The position numbers were made by a program, and so were the translations under genes. Under the pieces are notes generated by a model. That model saw only the letters and a program-made list of their open reading frames with translations, was not told the origin of the DNA and did no database searches. A DNA stretch of 64,000 bases from positions 58,293 through 122,292 of the forward strand of contig CANGHH010000013.1 in NCBI GenBank assembly GCA_947453725.1, given 5' to 3'. This document shows positions 8,423-17,155 of the stretch, piece by piece. The first letter of the stretch is position 1. The number at the start of each line of letters is the position of its first letter. This DNA comes from Betaproteobacteria bacterium (GTDB taxonomy: Bacteria > Pseudomonadota > Gammaproteobacteria > Burkholderiales > Burkholderiaceae_C).

Positions 8423-9157
8423 ATGAGCACCAAAGTCCTGTTCGGCTTCCATGCCGTCACCGTCCGGCTGAAGACCGCCCCGGATTCCATCACCGAGATC
8501 CACGTCGACGCGACGCGGCGTGACGCGCGCATGCGGCAGTTCGTCGAGCGCGCCGTCGACGCCGGCGCCAAGGTCGTCGACAGCGACGGCGAACGCCTGG
8601 ACGCGCTGGCCGGCAACAGCCGCCACCAGGGGGTGGTGGCGCGCGTCACGCCGCTGCCGCTGCGGCATTCGGTGGACGAGGTGCTGGACGACGTCAAGGG
8701 CCCGCCGCTGGTGCTGGTGCTCGACGGCGTGACCGACCCGCACAACCTGGGCGCCTGCCTGCGCGTGGCCGACGGCGCCGGCGTGCACGCGGTGCTGGCG
8801 CCCAAGGACCACGCGGTGGGCCTGAACGCAACAGTGGCCAAGGTGGCCAGCGGCGCCGCCGAAACCGTGCCTTACCTGATGGTGACCAACCTGGCGCGCG
8901 CGCTGGCCGACCTGAAGGACCGCGACATCCGCGTCATCGGCTTGTCCGATACCGCCGAGAAGACCATCTTCGACGTCGACCTCACCGGCCACCTGGCCCT
9001 GGTGATGGGCGCCGAAGGCTCCGGCATGCGCCAGTTGACACGCAAGCACTGCGACGAACTGGTCAGCATCCCGATGGCCGGCGCGGTCGAGAGCCTGAAC
9101 GTCTCGGTGGCGGCCGGCATCTGCCTCTTCGAAGCCGTGCGCCAGCGGCGCGGCTGA
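8423..9157 (+). CDS. rlmB: 23S rRNA (guanosine(2251)-2'-O)-methyltransferase
   Basis: 244 aa SPOUT (TrmH) methyltransferase. An N-terminal substrate-binding domain begins [12 protein letters not shown]. The knotted catalytic domain has motif 1 [16 protein letters not shown], motif 2 [14 protein letters not shown] and motif 3 [16 protein letters not shown]. RlmB methylates the 2'-O of G2251 in the peptidyl-transferase P loop of 23S rRNA. Length matches the family. It stands alone between a membrane protein gene and an acyl-CoA synthetase gene. Confidence 0.95.
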   Translation: MSTKVLFGFHAVTVRLKTAPDSITEIHVDATRRDARMRQFVERAVDAGAKVVDSDGERLDALAGNSRHQGVVARVTPLPLRHSVDEVLDDVKGPPLVLVLDGVTDPHNLGACLRVADGAGVHAVLAPKDHAVGLNATVAKVASGAAETVPYLMVTNLARALADLKDRDIRVIGLSDTAEKTIFDVDLTGHLALVMGAEGSGMRQLTRKHCDELVSIPMAGAVESLNVSVAAGICLFEAVRQRRG

Positions 9158-9174
9158 CATCGAGCGGGCATCGC

Positions 9175-10668
9175 ATGGGCAGCGCCATCGTTTTTCGCGG
9201 CGATCGCATCGCCCCCGAAGTTTTCGAAGACCAGATCGCCCGCGCGACGGCCGTCTTGCAGGCGGCGGGCGTCGTCGCTGGCGACGTGGTGGCGCTGATG
9301 CTGCGCAACCGTCCGGACACGCTGGCGCTGATGCTCGCCGTGCGCCGGCTGGGCGCGCAGTGGTGCCCCATCAACTGGCATTTCAAGACCGACGAGGTGG
9401 CCCATATCCTGGGCGACAGCGGCGCGCGCGTGTTCGTTGTCGATGGCGACCTGCTGGCCGCCTTGCCGGGCCTGTCGCTGGCCGGCCTGCGGGCCTGGGT
9501 GGTGCCAGCAGCCGGCGCCGACGGTGCGGGCGCGCTGCCGTCGTGGACGGCAGCCTGCGCCGCCGCGCTGCCGTCGCCTTTGCCGCCCCAGGCCCCGCGC
9601 GGCGCGATGTTCTACACCTCGGGCACCACCGGCCGGCCCAAGGGCATCCGCCGCGCGCCGGCCACGCCCGAGCAGGCGGCGAGCGGCTTGGCGGTGCTGC
9701 GCCACGTGCTGGGTTTCGAGCCCGGCATGAAGGCCCTGGTCAGCGCGCCGATGTACCACTCGGCGCCGAATTCCTTCGCCATCGGCGCGGCCCAGGAAGG
9801 CACTGAGCTGTTCATCGAGGAGCGCTTCGACGCCGAGCGCACGCTTCAGCTGATCGAGGCCCACCGCCTCACGCACGCCTACCTGGTGCCGACCATGTAC
9901 GTGCGCTTGCTGCGCCTGCCGGCCGCGGTGCGCGAGCGCCACGACCTCGGCAGCATGCGCTTCGTCTCGTCCACCGGGTCCCCGTGCCCGCCCGACGTCA
10001 AGCGGGCGATGATCGACTGGTGGGGCCCGGTCATTCACGAGGCCTACGGCAGCAGCGAACTGGGCTACATGACGCGGCTGTCCAGCGACGAAGCGCTGCG
10101 CAAGCCGGGGTCGGCTGGCAGGCCGCTGCCTGGCGTGCAGCTGGCCATCCTCGACGACGAGGGCCAGCCGCTGCCGCAAGGCCGGGCCGGCAGCATCTAC
10201 GTTCACCAGCCGGCCTATGCCGACTTCAGCTACATCGGCAACGACGCTGCGCGGCAGCGCATGGAACGCAACGGTCTGAAGACACTGGGTGACGTCGGCT
10301 ACCTCGACGAAGACGGCTTCCTGTTCATCGTCGACCGGGCTGCCGACATGGTCATCTCGGGCGGCGTCAACATCTACCCGGCCGAGATCGAAGCCGTGCT
10401 GCTGGGCATGCCCGGCGTGGCCGACTGTGCGGTCTTTGGCATCCCCGATGCCGAGTTCGGCGAATCGCTGCTGGCCGCCGTGCAGCCTGAACCGGGCGCG
10501 GTGGTGGACGCGCAAACCGTGCGCGCCTACCTGCACCCGCGGCTGGCCGACTACAAGCTGCCGCGCCAGGTGGCGCTGCACGAGCAACTGCCGCGTGAAG
10601 ACACCGGCAAGGTCTTCAAGCGCAAGCTGCGCGAACCCTACTGGGTCGGGCAGCCGCGGCGCATCTGA
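9175..10668 (+). CDS. AMP-binding acyl-CoA synthetase
   Basis: 497 aa adenylate-forming enzyme. Motifs in order: the P-loop-like MFYTSGTTGRPKGIRR (about residue 145), HEAYGSSELGYMT, LGDVGYLDEDGFLFIVDR, ADMVISGGVNIYPAEIEAVL, and the C-terminal catalytic Lys in PREDTGKVFKRKLRE. It activates a carboxylic acid to the acyl-CoA through an acyl-adenylate. The start is 17 bases after rlmB. It may feed the acyl-CoA enzymes at the left of the window; substrate unknown. Confidence 0.88.
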   Translation: MGSAIVFRGDRIAPEVFEDQIARATAVLQAAGVVAGDVVALMLRNRPDTLALMLAVRRLGAQWCPINWHFKTDEVAHILGDSGARVFVVDGDLLAALPGLSLAGLRAWVVPAAGADGAGALPSWTAACAAALPSPLPPQAPRGAMFYTSGTTGRPKGIRRAPATPEQAASGLAVLRHVLGFEPGMKALVSAPMYHSAPNSFAIGAAQEGTELFIEERFDAERTLQLIEAHRLTHAYLVPTMYVRLLRLPAAVRERHDLGSMRFVSSTGSPCPPDVKRAMIDWWGPVIHEAYGSSELGYMTRLSSDEALRKPGSAGRPLPGVQLAILDDEGQPLPQGRAGSIYVHQPAYADFSYIGNDAARQRMERNGLKTLGDVGYLDEDGFLFIVDRAADMVISGGVNIYPAEIEAVLLGMPGVADCAVFGIPDAEFGESLLAAVQPEPGAVVDAQTVRAYLHPRLADYKLPRQVALHEQLPREDTGKVFKRKLREPYWVGQPRRI

Positions 10669-10683
10669 AGGCTGCGCCCGGGC

Positions 10684-11241
10684 CTAGACCCAGCCCATCA
10701 CCCCGGCCAGCGCACCGGCGGCGATCGGCCAGACCGCGCTCAGCCGCGTACGGAGCATCAGGACCAGCGTCAGGGCCACCAGCGCGCTGGCGTTGAGCCA
10801 GTGGACCCGGGTCGGCTCCAGCAGGATCCAGCCGGTGGCCAGCAGCAGGCCGATGGTCAGCGGCGCCATGCCGGTGGTGAAGGCCCGCAGCGCCGGCGAT
10901 TCGCGGTTCTTGTCGCTCCAGCGGGTGGCGCTCAGCGCCAAGGTGGTCGACGGCAGCAGCGTGCCGGCCATCGTGGCCAGCACGCCGGCCAGGCCGCCGA
11001 CGTTGAAGCCGATGACGGCCACGAACAGCACATTCGGCCCCGGTGCGGCCTGGGCCAGCGCGATGCAGGCGGTGAACTGCGCGTCGTTCAGCCAGCCCTG
11101 TTCACGGACCACAAAACGCTGCATGTCGGGCGCGGTGGTGATGGCGCCGCCGATGGCCAGCAGCGACAGCATCATGAAGTGCGTGAACAGCGACAGCCAG
11201 TCGGCTGCGCCCAGGGCATGGCTGCCGATCAGCCAGTTCAT
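10684..11241 (-). CDS. Chromate transporter, second half (short-chain CHR protein)
   Basis: 185 aa with about six hydrophobic segments. It carries the CHR-domain features SLLAIGGAITTAPDMQRFVV, QAAPGPNVLFVAVIGF and LPSTTLALSATRW. Its ATG overlaps the stop of the preceding gene (ATGA), which encodes the other half, so the pair forms a two-gene CHR transporter rather than the fused, roughly 400-aa ChrA. Such pairs export chromate, or in some cases are of unknown anion specificity. Confidence 0.85.
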   Translation of the reverse strand: MNWLIGSHALGAADWLSLFTHFMMLSLLAIGGAITTAPDMQRFVVREQGWLNDAQFTACIALAQAAPGPNVLFVAVIGFNVGGLAGVLATMAGTLLPSTTLALSATRWSDKNRESPALRAFTTGMAPLTIGLLLATGWILLEPTRVHWLNASALVALTLVLMLRTRLSAVWPIAAGALAGVMGWV

Positions 11242-11807
11242 GGCTTCAGCCGCCACCACGCGGCGGCGATGGCCGTCGTGCCCAGGCCCAGGATCACCCC
11301 GACCAGCGGCCAGCGCAGCAGGCCGATCAGCACCGCGGTGAGCGCCACGAAGACCACGCAGCCGGCCCAGCCCAGCGCGTTCTTGCGCATGCTGCCGCTG
11401 AGCCGGATCGCGGTCGACAGCACCAGCCCGGCCGCGGCCACGCCCATGCCGCGCAGCGCGTCGTTGACCAGCGGCTGGTCGCGCAGTTGCTGGGCCAGCA
11501 CCGCCAGGGTCAGCACCAGCACCAGCGGTGCCAGCAGCACGCCGGCCATCGCCGCGAAGCCGCCGCGCCAGCCGAAATGCCGGTCGCCCAGGATCAGCGC
11601 CATGTTGACGATGTTGGGCCCGGGCAGGATCTGCGACAGCGACAGCAGTTCCAGGAATTGCTCGCGGTCCAGCCACTGTTGCTGGTCGACCAGCGTGCGC
11701 TGGGCCACCGGCATGACACCGCCGAAGCCCTGCAGCGCCAGCCGCGTGAAGACGCGGAACAGCTCGCCGGGTGATTGCGGCGCCTGCGGCGCCACCTGCT
11801 GCTTCAA
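11238..11807 (-). CDS. Chromate transporter, first half (short-chain CHR protein)
   Basis: 189 aa. The N-terminal RVFTRLALQGFGGVMPVAQRTLVDQQQWL and ILPGPNIVNMALILG are the CHR signature (GFGGxxxV.., LPGPxxxNxA). Several membrane segments follow. Starts 7 bases after the stop of the D-2-hydroxyacid dehydrogenase gene and overlaps the second CHR gene. Both halves are full length for short-chain CHR proteins, so this is a natural split, not a frameshifted ChrA. Confidence 0.87.
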   Translation of the reverse strand: MKQQVAPQAPQSPGELFRVFTRLALQGFGGVMPVAQRTLVDQQQWLDREQFLELLSLSQILPGPNIVNMALILGDRHFGWRGGFAAMAGVLLAPLVLVLTLAVLAQQLRDQPLVNDALRGMGVAAAGLVLSTAIRLSGSMRKNALGWAGCVVFVALTAVLIGLLRWPLVGVILGLGTTAIAAAWWRLKP

Positions 11808-11814
11808 GTCGACC

Positions 11815-12825
11815 TCACCCGCGCAGCACTTTCAGCGCTTCGGGGTTCAGCAGGTGGGTGGGCTCGTTGTTGATGAAGTTGACGACGTTCCTGAAGGCCG
11901 CGCCGAAATACAGCTCGTAGCTGTCCTGCTCGACATAGCCGATGTGCGGCGTGCAGACGGCGTTCTCCAGGCGCAGCAGCGGGTGGCCTTGCAGGATCGG
12001 TTCGCTCTCGAAGACGTCGACGGCGGCCAGACCCGGCCGTCCGCGGTTCAGCGCCGCCACCAGCGCGTTGTCTTCGATCAGCTCGGCGCGCGAGGTGTTG
12101 ACGATCAGCGCCGTCGGCTTCATCAGCGACAGCGACTCGAGCTTGACGATGCCCCGCGTGGCTTCGTTCAGGCGCAGGTGCAGGGACAGCACGTCGCAGG
12201 TCTCGAAGAAGCCCGGGCCATCGGTGGCCGCGGCATGGCCGTCGGCCACGGCACGCAGGCGCGAAGCCTCGCTGCCCCAGACCAGTACCTGCATGCCGAA
12301 AGCGCGGCCGTAGCCGGCCACCAGCTGGCCGATCTTGCCGTAGCCCCAGATGCCCAGGGTCTTGCCGCGCAGCACGCGGCCCAGGCCGAAGTTGGTCGGC
12401 ATCGATCCCGCCTTCAGCCCGCTCTGCTGCCAGGCCCCATGCTTCAGGTTGCCGATGTACTGCGGCAGCCGGCGCATGCTGGCCATGATCAGCGCCCAGG
12501 TCAGTTCGGCCGGCGCCACCGGTGAGCCCGCGCCCTCGGCCACCGCGATGCCCAGCCGGGTGCATGCAGCGACGTCGATGTGCGAGCCGACCTTGCCGGT
12601 CTGCGAGATCAGTTTCAGCTTGGGCAGCTTTTCCAGCAGCGCCTTGGGGAAGGCCGTGCGTTCTCGGATCAGCACCAGCACGTCGGCGTCGCGCAGCCTC
12701 ACGCTGAGCTGGCCGGTGCCCTTCACGGTGTTGGTGAAGACCTTGGCGTTGAAGGGTTCCAGCAGCGCGGCGCATTGGAGCTTGCGCACGGCGTCCTGGT
12801 AGTCGTCGAGGATGATGATGTTCAC
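11815..12825 (-). CDS. D-2-hydroxyacid dehydrogenase family protein
   Basis: 336 aa from a GTG at 12825 (VNIIILDDYQDAV); the frame remains open far upstream, but that stretch lies antisense to DUF1993 and in the mltD region and has no coding character. NAD-binding segment GKTLGIWGYGKIGQLVAGYGRAFGM (about residue 150), catalytic Arg in VNTSRAELI, Glu in DVFESEPI and His in CTPHIGYVE are all present. Reduces a 2-keto acid or oxidises a D-2-hydroxy acid; the SerA/GyaR-like family is too broad to assign a substrate. Likely co-transcribed with the two CHR genes downstream. Confidence 0.85.
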   Translation of the reverse strand: MNIIILDDYQDAVRKLQCAALLEPFNAKVFTNTVKGTGQLSVRLRDADVLVLIRERTAFPKALLEKLPKLKLISQTGKVGSHIDVAACTRLGIAVAEGAGSPVAPAELTWALIMASMRRLPQYIGNLKHGAWQQSGLKAGSMPTNFGLGRVLRGKTLGIWGYGKIGQLVAGYGRAFGMQVLVWGSEASRLRAVADGHAAATDGPGFFETCDVLSLHLRLNEATRGIVKLESLSLMKPTALIVNTSRAELIEDNALVAALNRGRPGLAAVDVFESEPILQGHPLLRLENAVCTPHIGYVEQDSYELYFGAAFRNVVNFINNEPTHLLNPEALKVLRG

Positions 12826-12963
12826 GGTGCTTCGCTGGATGCAGTGGCGATTTTGCCCTCTGCACCGCGGCCCCCGGGCGGCGCCCGACAGCGAATTCTT
12901 CGCGGCGCTAGCATCGCGCCTCGCCGTGCATCCCGCAGGGCGGTCCGCCCCCGAGGAGATTCC

Positions 12964-13473
12964 ATGAGCCTGACGATGCACAACACCAGCGTGCCGGTCT
13001 TTGTCCGCATGTTCAACAACATGCTGAACTGGCTGGACAAGGCGCAAGCCCACGCCGAGGCCCGCAAGTTCGACACCGCCAACTACCTGGGCCTGCGCCT
13101 GGCGCCCGACATGCTGCCGCTGACGCGACAGATCCAGATCGCCACCGACGGCGCCAAGGGTTGCGTGGCCCGTCTGGCCGGCCTGGAAGTGCCGAAATGG
13201 GACGACACCGAAGTCACGCTCGACGAACTGCGCGCGCGCATCCGCAAGACCATCGACTATGTGCAGTCGATCCCGGCTGAGCAGATCGACGGCAGCGAGG
13301 AGCGCGAAATCCTGCTGCCCACGCGCGCTGGCGAGCCGATGCGTTTCACTGGCGAGGCCTACCTGAAGCACTTCGTGCTGCCCAATCTGTACTTCCACAC
13401 GACCACCACCTACGCGCTGCTGCGCCATGCGGGTGTGGAAATCGGCAAGCGCGACTACCTCGGCGTGGCCTGA
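12964..13473 (+). CDS. DUF1993 domain protein
   Basis: 169 aa from the ATG at 12964, which has a good ribosome site (gaggagatt). The sequence SLTMHNTSVPVFVRMFNNMLNWLDKA, LAPDMLPLTRQIQIATDGAKG and LPNLYFHTTTTYALLRHAGV is characteristic of DUF1993, a four-helix DinB-like fold of unknown biochemical role. Its last 19 bases overlap the end of the convergent mltD-like gene. Divergent from the D-2-hydroxyacid dehydrogenase, with 138 bases between the starts. Confidence 0.87.
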   Translation: MSLTMHNTSVPVFVRMFNNMLNWLDKAQAHAEARKFDTANYLGLRLAPDMLPLTRQIQIATDGAKGCVARLAGLEVPKWDDTEVTLDELRARIRKTIDYVQSIPAEQIDGSEEREILLPTRAGEPMRFTGEAYLKHFVLPNLYFHTTTTYALLRHAGVEIGKRDYLGVA

Positions 13474-15014
13474 GCCTTGGGCCCGGTCTGGGCCGGCGCC
13501 GCCGCCGCGAGGCGCGTCGGGCGGGCCTGGGCCGCGGGCCTGGCCTTGGCCGTCACCGGGGCCCTGGCCGTGGCGGATCCTTTGACCTGGCCACGAGGGG
13601 CTGGCCGGGCTGGCGCTGCCGCCATGCGGTGGCCGGCGCCGCCCGCGTGAGCGGCCTTGACGACGGGCTTGCGCATGGGCCGCGCTTCCTGCGCCAGCGC
13701 CAGCATGGCGTTTTCGGCAACCGGTCCGGTCACGTCCTGCTGGCTGTGCGCCGCACGCGCGACCAGCAGCGTCGAGCCCGCTTTCACCAGCATGCGCAGG
13801 GGAATGCGGTTGACCTCGCGCAGCAGGGCCTCGTTCATGCCGGTGATCTGCGCCGCCTCCGAGGGCTTCAGCGTCTTCGGCGCGACCCAGGCGGTCCAAC
13901 TCGCCAGCGGCCCCTGGTGGCTGGCCATCTGCTGCAGGAAGCGGTTGGCGTTGTCGTAAGGCAGCAGCACCTGCGGTGTGCCGGCGGCCAGGATCACCGG
14001 CTGGTTCATCTGCGGGTTCAACTGCTGGAACTCTTCCGCGCTGAGGCCTGACAGACGCGCTGCCAGGGCCACGTCGATGTCGCGCTCGATGGCCACGCTG
14101 AGGAAGAAGGGGTGGTTGTCGAAGGCCGGCAGGCTGAGGCCGAAGTTCTGTGGCTTCAGCACGATGTTCTTCACGGCCTGCAGCTTGGGCACGTACTCGC
14201 GCGTTTCGTTGGGCATCCGCAGGTTTTCGTAGTCCAGCGGCAGGCCGGCCTTGCGGTTGCGTTCCAGCGCCTTGGTCACATTGCCCTGGCCCCAGTTGTA
14301 GGCGGCCAGCGCCAGCTGCCAGTCGTTGAATATCCCGTGCAGGCGCTGCAGGTAGTCCAGCGCCGCGCGGGTGCTGGCCAGCACGTCGCGGCGGTCGTCG
14401 CGGAAGAGGTTCTGGCGCAGTTCGAAATCCTTGCCGGTGGCCGGCATGAACTGCCACATGCCCGAGGCTCGGGCGTGCGACATGGCCTGCGGGTTGAAGG
14501 CACTTTCGATGAACGGCAACAAGGCCAGTTCGGCCGGCATGTTGCGACGCTCGATCTCCTCCATCACGTGGAAGAGGTAGCGGCCGCCGCGCTCGGTCAT
14601 GCGCTGCACATAGGCCGGGTCGCGGGCGTACCACTGTTCCCACTTGTGGACGAAATCGTTGTCCAGGTCGGGCAGGCCGAAGCCGCTGCGCACGCGCAGC
14701 CACAGGTCGCCGCGCTCGGCGTCCTGCGCTGGGTCGAGCCGGCTGCGCGCCAGAAGGGGTGCGTTCGGACCGGCGGCCCGTGTCGGCTCGGCAGTGGCCT
14801 GCGCGGCGCTGGCGGGCAGGCTGGCGGCTGTGCTGGCGACCCGTGGCGTGGCCGCTTCGCGGCTCGGGGTAGCCGGCTGGGGCGCGTCGGCCGGCGCCGT
14901 GGCGCAGCCGGCCAGGCCGAGCAGCGTCACCCAGGCCGCAGCGACCAGCGGCGCCCAGCGCCGGGCCGCCGGCAGGCGGATCGCGGGCTGCAGGCCTTGC
15001 CGGAGGGCGGTCAT
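13455..15014 (-). CDS. mltD: Membrane-bound lytic murein transglycosylase D-like lipoprotein
   Basis: 519 aa. A lipoprotein signal ends LLGLAGCATAP (Cys near residue 37). Then comes a Pro/Ala-rich linker and a GH23 SLT domain with catalytic Glu in ALLPFIESAFNPQAMSHARASG, WQFMPATG, ALAAYNWGQGNV. A degenerate LysM-like region (INRIPLRMLVKAGSTLLV) and a long basic Ala/Pro/Arg tail follow; the tail is unusual and low-complexity. Cleaves the MurNAc-GlcNAc bond, forming 1,6-anhydro ends, at the outer membrane. It overlaps the gloB stop region (15011-15014), and the mltD-gloB order is common in Burkholderiales. Confidence 0.88.
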   Translation of the reverse strand: MTALRQGLQPAIRLPAARRWAPLVAAAWVTLLGLAGCATAPADAPQPATPSREAATPRVASTAASLPASAAQATAEPTRAAGPNAPLLARSRLDPAQDAERGDLWLRVRSGFGLPDLDNDFVHKWEQWYARDPAYVQRMTERGGRYLFHVMEEIERRNMPAELALLPFIESAFNPQAMSHARASGMWQFMPATGKDFELRQNLFRDDRRDVLASTRAALDYLQRLHGIFNDWQLALAAYNWGQGNVTKALERNRKAGLPLDYENLRMPNETREYVPKLQAVKNIVLKPQNFGLSLPAFDNHPFFLSVAIERDIDVALAARLSGLSAEEFQQLNPQMNQPVILAAGTPQVLLPYDNANRFLQQMASHQGPLASWTAWVAPKTLKPSEAAQITGMNEALLREVNRIPLRMLVKAGSTLLVARAAHSQQDVTGPVAENAMLALAQEARPMRKPVVKAAHAGGAGHRMAAAPARPAPRGQVKGSATARAPVTAKARPAAQARPTRLAAAAPAQTGPKAQATPR

Positions 15015-15781
15015 CGGAAGCCGTTCTTCCAGCTGCGCAGCGCGGCCAGCACGCTCACGGCGTCATCGGTCCCGGCGCCCTGGGCGCGTGCTGCGGCCAC
15101 CACTTCGGGCACGCCGCAGCGCAGAAAAGGGTTGATCTGCAACTCCAGGCCGATGCTGGAGGGCAGGGTGGGCGCGCCGGCTGCGCGGACCACCAGGCAG
15201 CGCGCGTCGTAGGCCTCAAGGTCGGCGTTGCCGGGCTCGACGGCCTTGGCGAAGCGCAGGTTGGAGAGCGTGTACTCGTGGGTGCAGCAAACCCTTGTGT
15301 CGGCGGGCAGCGCCGCGAACTTCGCCAGCGAAGCGCTCATCTGGGCCGGCGTGCCTTCGAACAGCCGGCCGCAGCCGCCCGAGAACAGCGTGTCGCCGCA
15401 AAACAGCAGCGGCGCTGTGGCGACATCGGTCTGCATGTAGGCGATGTGGCCGGCGGTGTGGCCCGGCACGTCCAGCACCTGGAAGCGCAGGCCCAGCACG
15501 TCGACGTCCTGGCCTTCGGTCAAAGGCACGCAGGGCAAGGGGATCGTTTCGCGGGCCGGCCCGTAGACCGGACCCTGCAGGCGGCTGCGCAGCGCATCGA
15601 TGCCGCCGACGTGATCGGCGTGGTGGTGCGTCACTAGAATGGCTGAGAGCGCGAGACCGAGTTGATCGAGCGCCGCATGCACCGGTGCTGCATCACCCGG
15701 GTCGACCACGAGGGCGTTCACCCCATCGTGCAGCAGCCAGATGTAGTTGTCGGAGAAGGCGGGCAGTGCAACGAGATTCAT
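15011..15781 (-). CDS. gloB: Hydroxyacylglutathione hydrolase (glyoxalase II)
   Basis: 256 aa metallo-beta-lactamase-fold enzyme. It begins NLVALPAFSDNYIWLL and has the metal site THHHADHVGG, then PGHTAGHIAY, LFCGDTLFSGGCGR and CTHEYTLSNLRFA; C-terminal NPFLR is the glyoxalase II signature. Hydrolyses S-D-lactoylglutathione to lactate and glutathione. The start is the ATG at 15781, which shares the sequence CATG with the ATG of the divergent methyltransferase gene. The longer frame upstream has no family similarity. Confidence 0.94.
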   Translation of the reverse strand: MNLVALPAFSDNYIWLLHDGVNALVVDPGDAAPVHAALDQLGLALSAILVTHHHADHVGGIDALRSRLQGPVYGPARETIPLPCVPLTEGQDVDVLGLRFQVLDVPGHTAGHIAYMQTDVATAPLLFCGDTLFSGGCGRLFEGTPAQMSASLAKFAALPADTRVCCTHEYTLSNLRFAKAVEPGNADLEAYDARCLVVRAAGAPTLPSSIGLELQINPFLRCGVPEVVAAARAQGAGTDDAVSVLAALRSWKNGFR

Positions 15782-16649
15782 GACGCGAGACGAGTCGATT
15801 CTGGAGTTGGGGTCCTGGCTGCACACCGCGCCGGGCCGCAGCATGTTGGCCTGGGAACAGGGTCGATTGGACCACGCCGTCACCGATGCCTTCGGCTTTC
15901 ACGCGCTGCAGCTCGGCCTGCCCGAAATGGATGGCCTGCGCGCCAACCGCATGCCGCACCGCTGGGTGGCCAGCGATTCGCTGCTGCGGCCCGACGGCCT
16001 GCCGCCGCTGCCGCCGCTGGACCCCGGTCTGACGGTGCAGATGGGGCATGAGCCGGTGGCCCTGCATTGCGAGTTCGACGCCCTGCCTTTCCCCAACGCC
16101 AGCATCGATCTGGTGGTGCTGCCGCACGCGCTGGAACTGGCGCGCGACCCGCACCACACGCTGCGCGAGGTCGAGCGCGTGCTGGTGCCCGAAGGCCGGG
16201 TGGTCATCACCGGTTTCAACCCGGCCAGCCTGTGGGGCCTGCGCCAGCGGGCGGGCCATTTGCGGCGCGGCATCGGTTTGGGGCGCGAGCAGCCGCTCTA
16301 CCTGCCCAGTGGGGGCGAATTCCTGGGCTACTGGCGGCTGCGCGACTGGCTGCGCCTGCTGGGCTTCGAGGTCGAGGCCGGCCGTTTCGGCTGCTGGCGG
16401 CCGCCGCTGCATTCCGAAGGCTGGCTGCAGCGCTTCGCCTGGATGGACCGCGTCGGCGACCGCTGGTGGCCGGTGCTGGGCTCGGTCTATTTCGTCGTGG
16501 CCGTCAAGCGCGTGCGCGGCATGCGACTGGTCGGGCTGGTGCGCAACGACAAGCGCAAGGCCCCCGCGGCGCCGGCGGTGGTGGCCAACCGCAGCGCTGC
16601 CGTCGCCCGGGTGTCCCATTCCCATGAACCGAGTGAGCTGGAGATTTGA
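15780..16649 (+). CDS. Class I SAM-dependent methyltransferase-like protein
   Basis: 289 aa from the ATG at 15780; an in-frame ATG at 15747 lies inside gloB and is less likely. The recognisable methyltransferase part is [37 protein letters not shown], motifs III-V of the Methyltransf_11 fold. The glycine-rich motif I (ExGxGxG) expected near residue 50 is not obvious. It is a conserved neighbour of gloB and rnhA in beta-proteobacteria, but its substrate is unknown. The stop overlaps the rnhA ATG (TGATG). Confidence 0.8.
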   Translation: MTRDESILELGSWLHTAPGRSMLAWEQGRLDHAVTDAFGFHALQLGLPEMDGLRANRMPHRWVASDSLLRPDGLPPLPPLDPGLTVQMGHEPVALHCEFDALPFPNASIDLVVLPHALELARDPHHTLREVERVLVPEGRVVITGFNPASLWGLRQRAGHLRRGIGLGREQPLYLPSGGEFLGYWRLRDWLRLLGFEVEAGRFGCWRPPLHSEGWLQRFAWMDRVGDRWWPVLGSVYFVVAVKRVRGMRLVGLVRNDKRKAPAAPAVVANRSAAVARVSHSHEPSELEI

Positions 16650-17110
16650 TGTCTGATGTGGCGACTGAGGGGCTGACCGAGGTGGTGATCTACGCCGACG
16701 GAGCCTGCAAGGGCAACCCGGGTCCCGGCGGCTGGGGGGCCTGGCTGAAAAGCGGCGAGCACGAGAAGGAACTGTTCGGTGGCGACAAGCTGACCACCAA
16801 CAACAAGATGGAGCTGACCGCCGTGATCCGCTCGCTGGCTGCGCTGAACCAGCGCAGCCGGGTTACGGTCTACACCGACAGCGTCTACGTCAAGGACGGC
16901 ATCACCAAGTGGATCCACGGCTGGAAGCAGCGCGGCTGGACCACGGCCGACAAGAAGCCGGTGAAGAACATCGAGCTGTGGCAGCAACTGGACACGCTCA
17001 ATGCCGCTCACAGCGTGAGCTGGCGCTGGGTCAAGGGCCATTCGGGCGACCCGGGCAACGAGCGCGCCGACCAGCTGGCCAACCGCGGCGTCGACTCGGT
17101 GCTGCGCTGA
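16649..17110 (+). CDS. rnhA: Ribonuclease HI
   Basis: 153 aa, the standard length. The four catalytic acidic residues are visible: Asp in [16 protein letters not shown], Glu in [10 protein letters not shown], Asp in [12 protein letters not shown], and Asp in GNERADQLA, with the catalytic-loop His in [14 protein letters not shown]. Degrades the RNA strand of RNA-DNA hybrids. The ATG at 16649 is preferred over a TTG one codon earlier. Translationally coupled to the methyltransferase. Confidence 0.96.
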   Translation: MSDVATEGLTEVVIYADGACKGNPGPGGWGAWLKSGEHEKELFGGDKLTTNNKMELTAVIRSLAALNQRSRVTVYTDSVYVKDGITKWIHGWKQRGWTTADKKPVKNIELWQQLDTLNAAHSVSWRWVKGHSGDPGNERADQLANRGVDSVLR

Positions 17111-17125
17111 CTGCCTCGCTGACCA

Positions 17126-17144
17126 GGCCCCGACGTACGGGGCC
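17126..17144. terminator. Hairpin between convergent rnhA and tctA (possible bidirectional terminator)
   Basis: GGCCCCG-acgta-CGGGGCC forms a perfect 7-bp stem with a 5-base loop in the 45-base gap between the rnhA and tctA stops. There is no U-run on either side, so intrinsic termination would be weak; position is the main support. Confidence 0.35.
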
Positions 17145-17155
17145 CGGCCTGCTCG

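Noticed and set aside
10684..11807. Frameshifted full-length chrA
   Set aside because: Both halves have their own start with a 4-base overlap and complete CHR domains, as in natural two-gene CHR transporters.
10801..12525. 574-codon plus-strand frame across the CHR and dehydrogenase genes
   Set aside because: Shadow of the real minus-strand genes; composition is Gln/Arg/His-rich with no family match.
12826..14703. Long open minus-strand frame upstream of the D-2-hydroxyacid dehydrogenase start (about 625 codons)
   Set aside because: The sequence is low-complexity Ala/Gly/Arg/Gln and lies antisense to DUF1993 and in another frame of mltD; only the dehydrogenase itself resembles a protein family.
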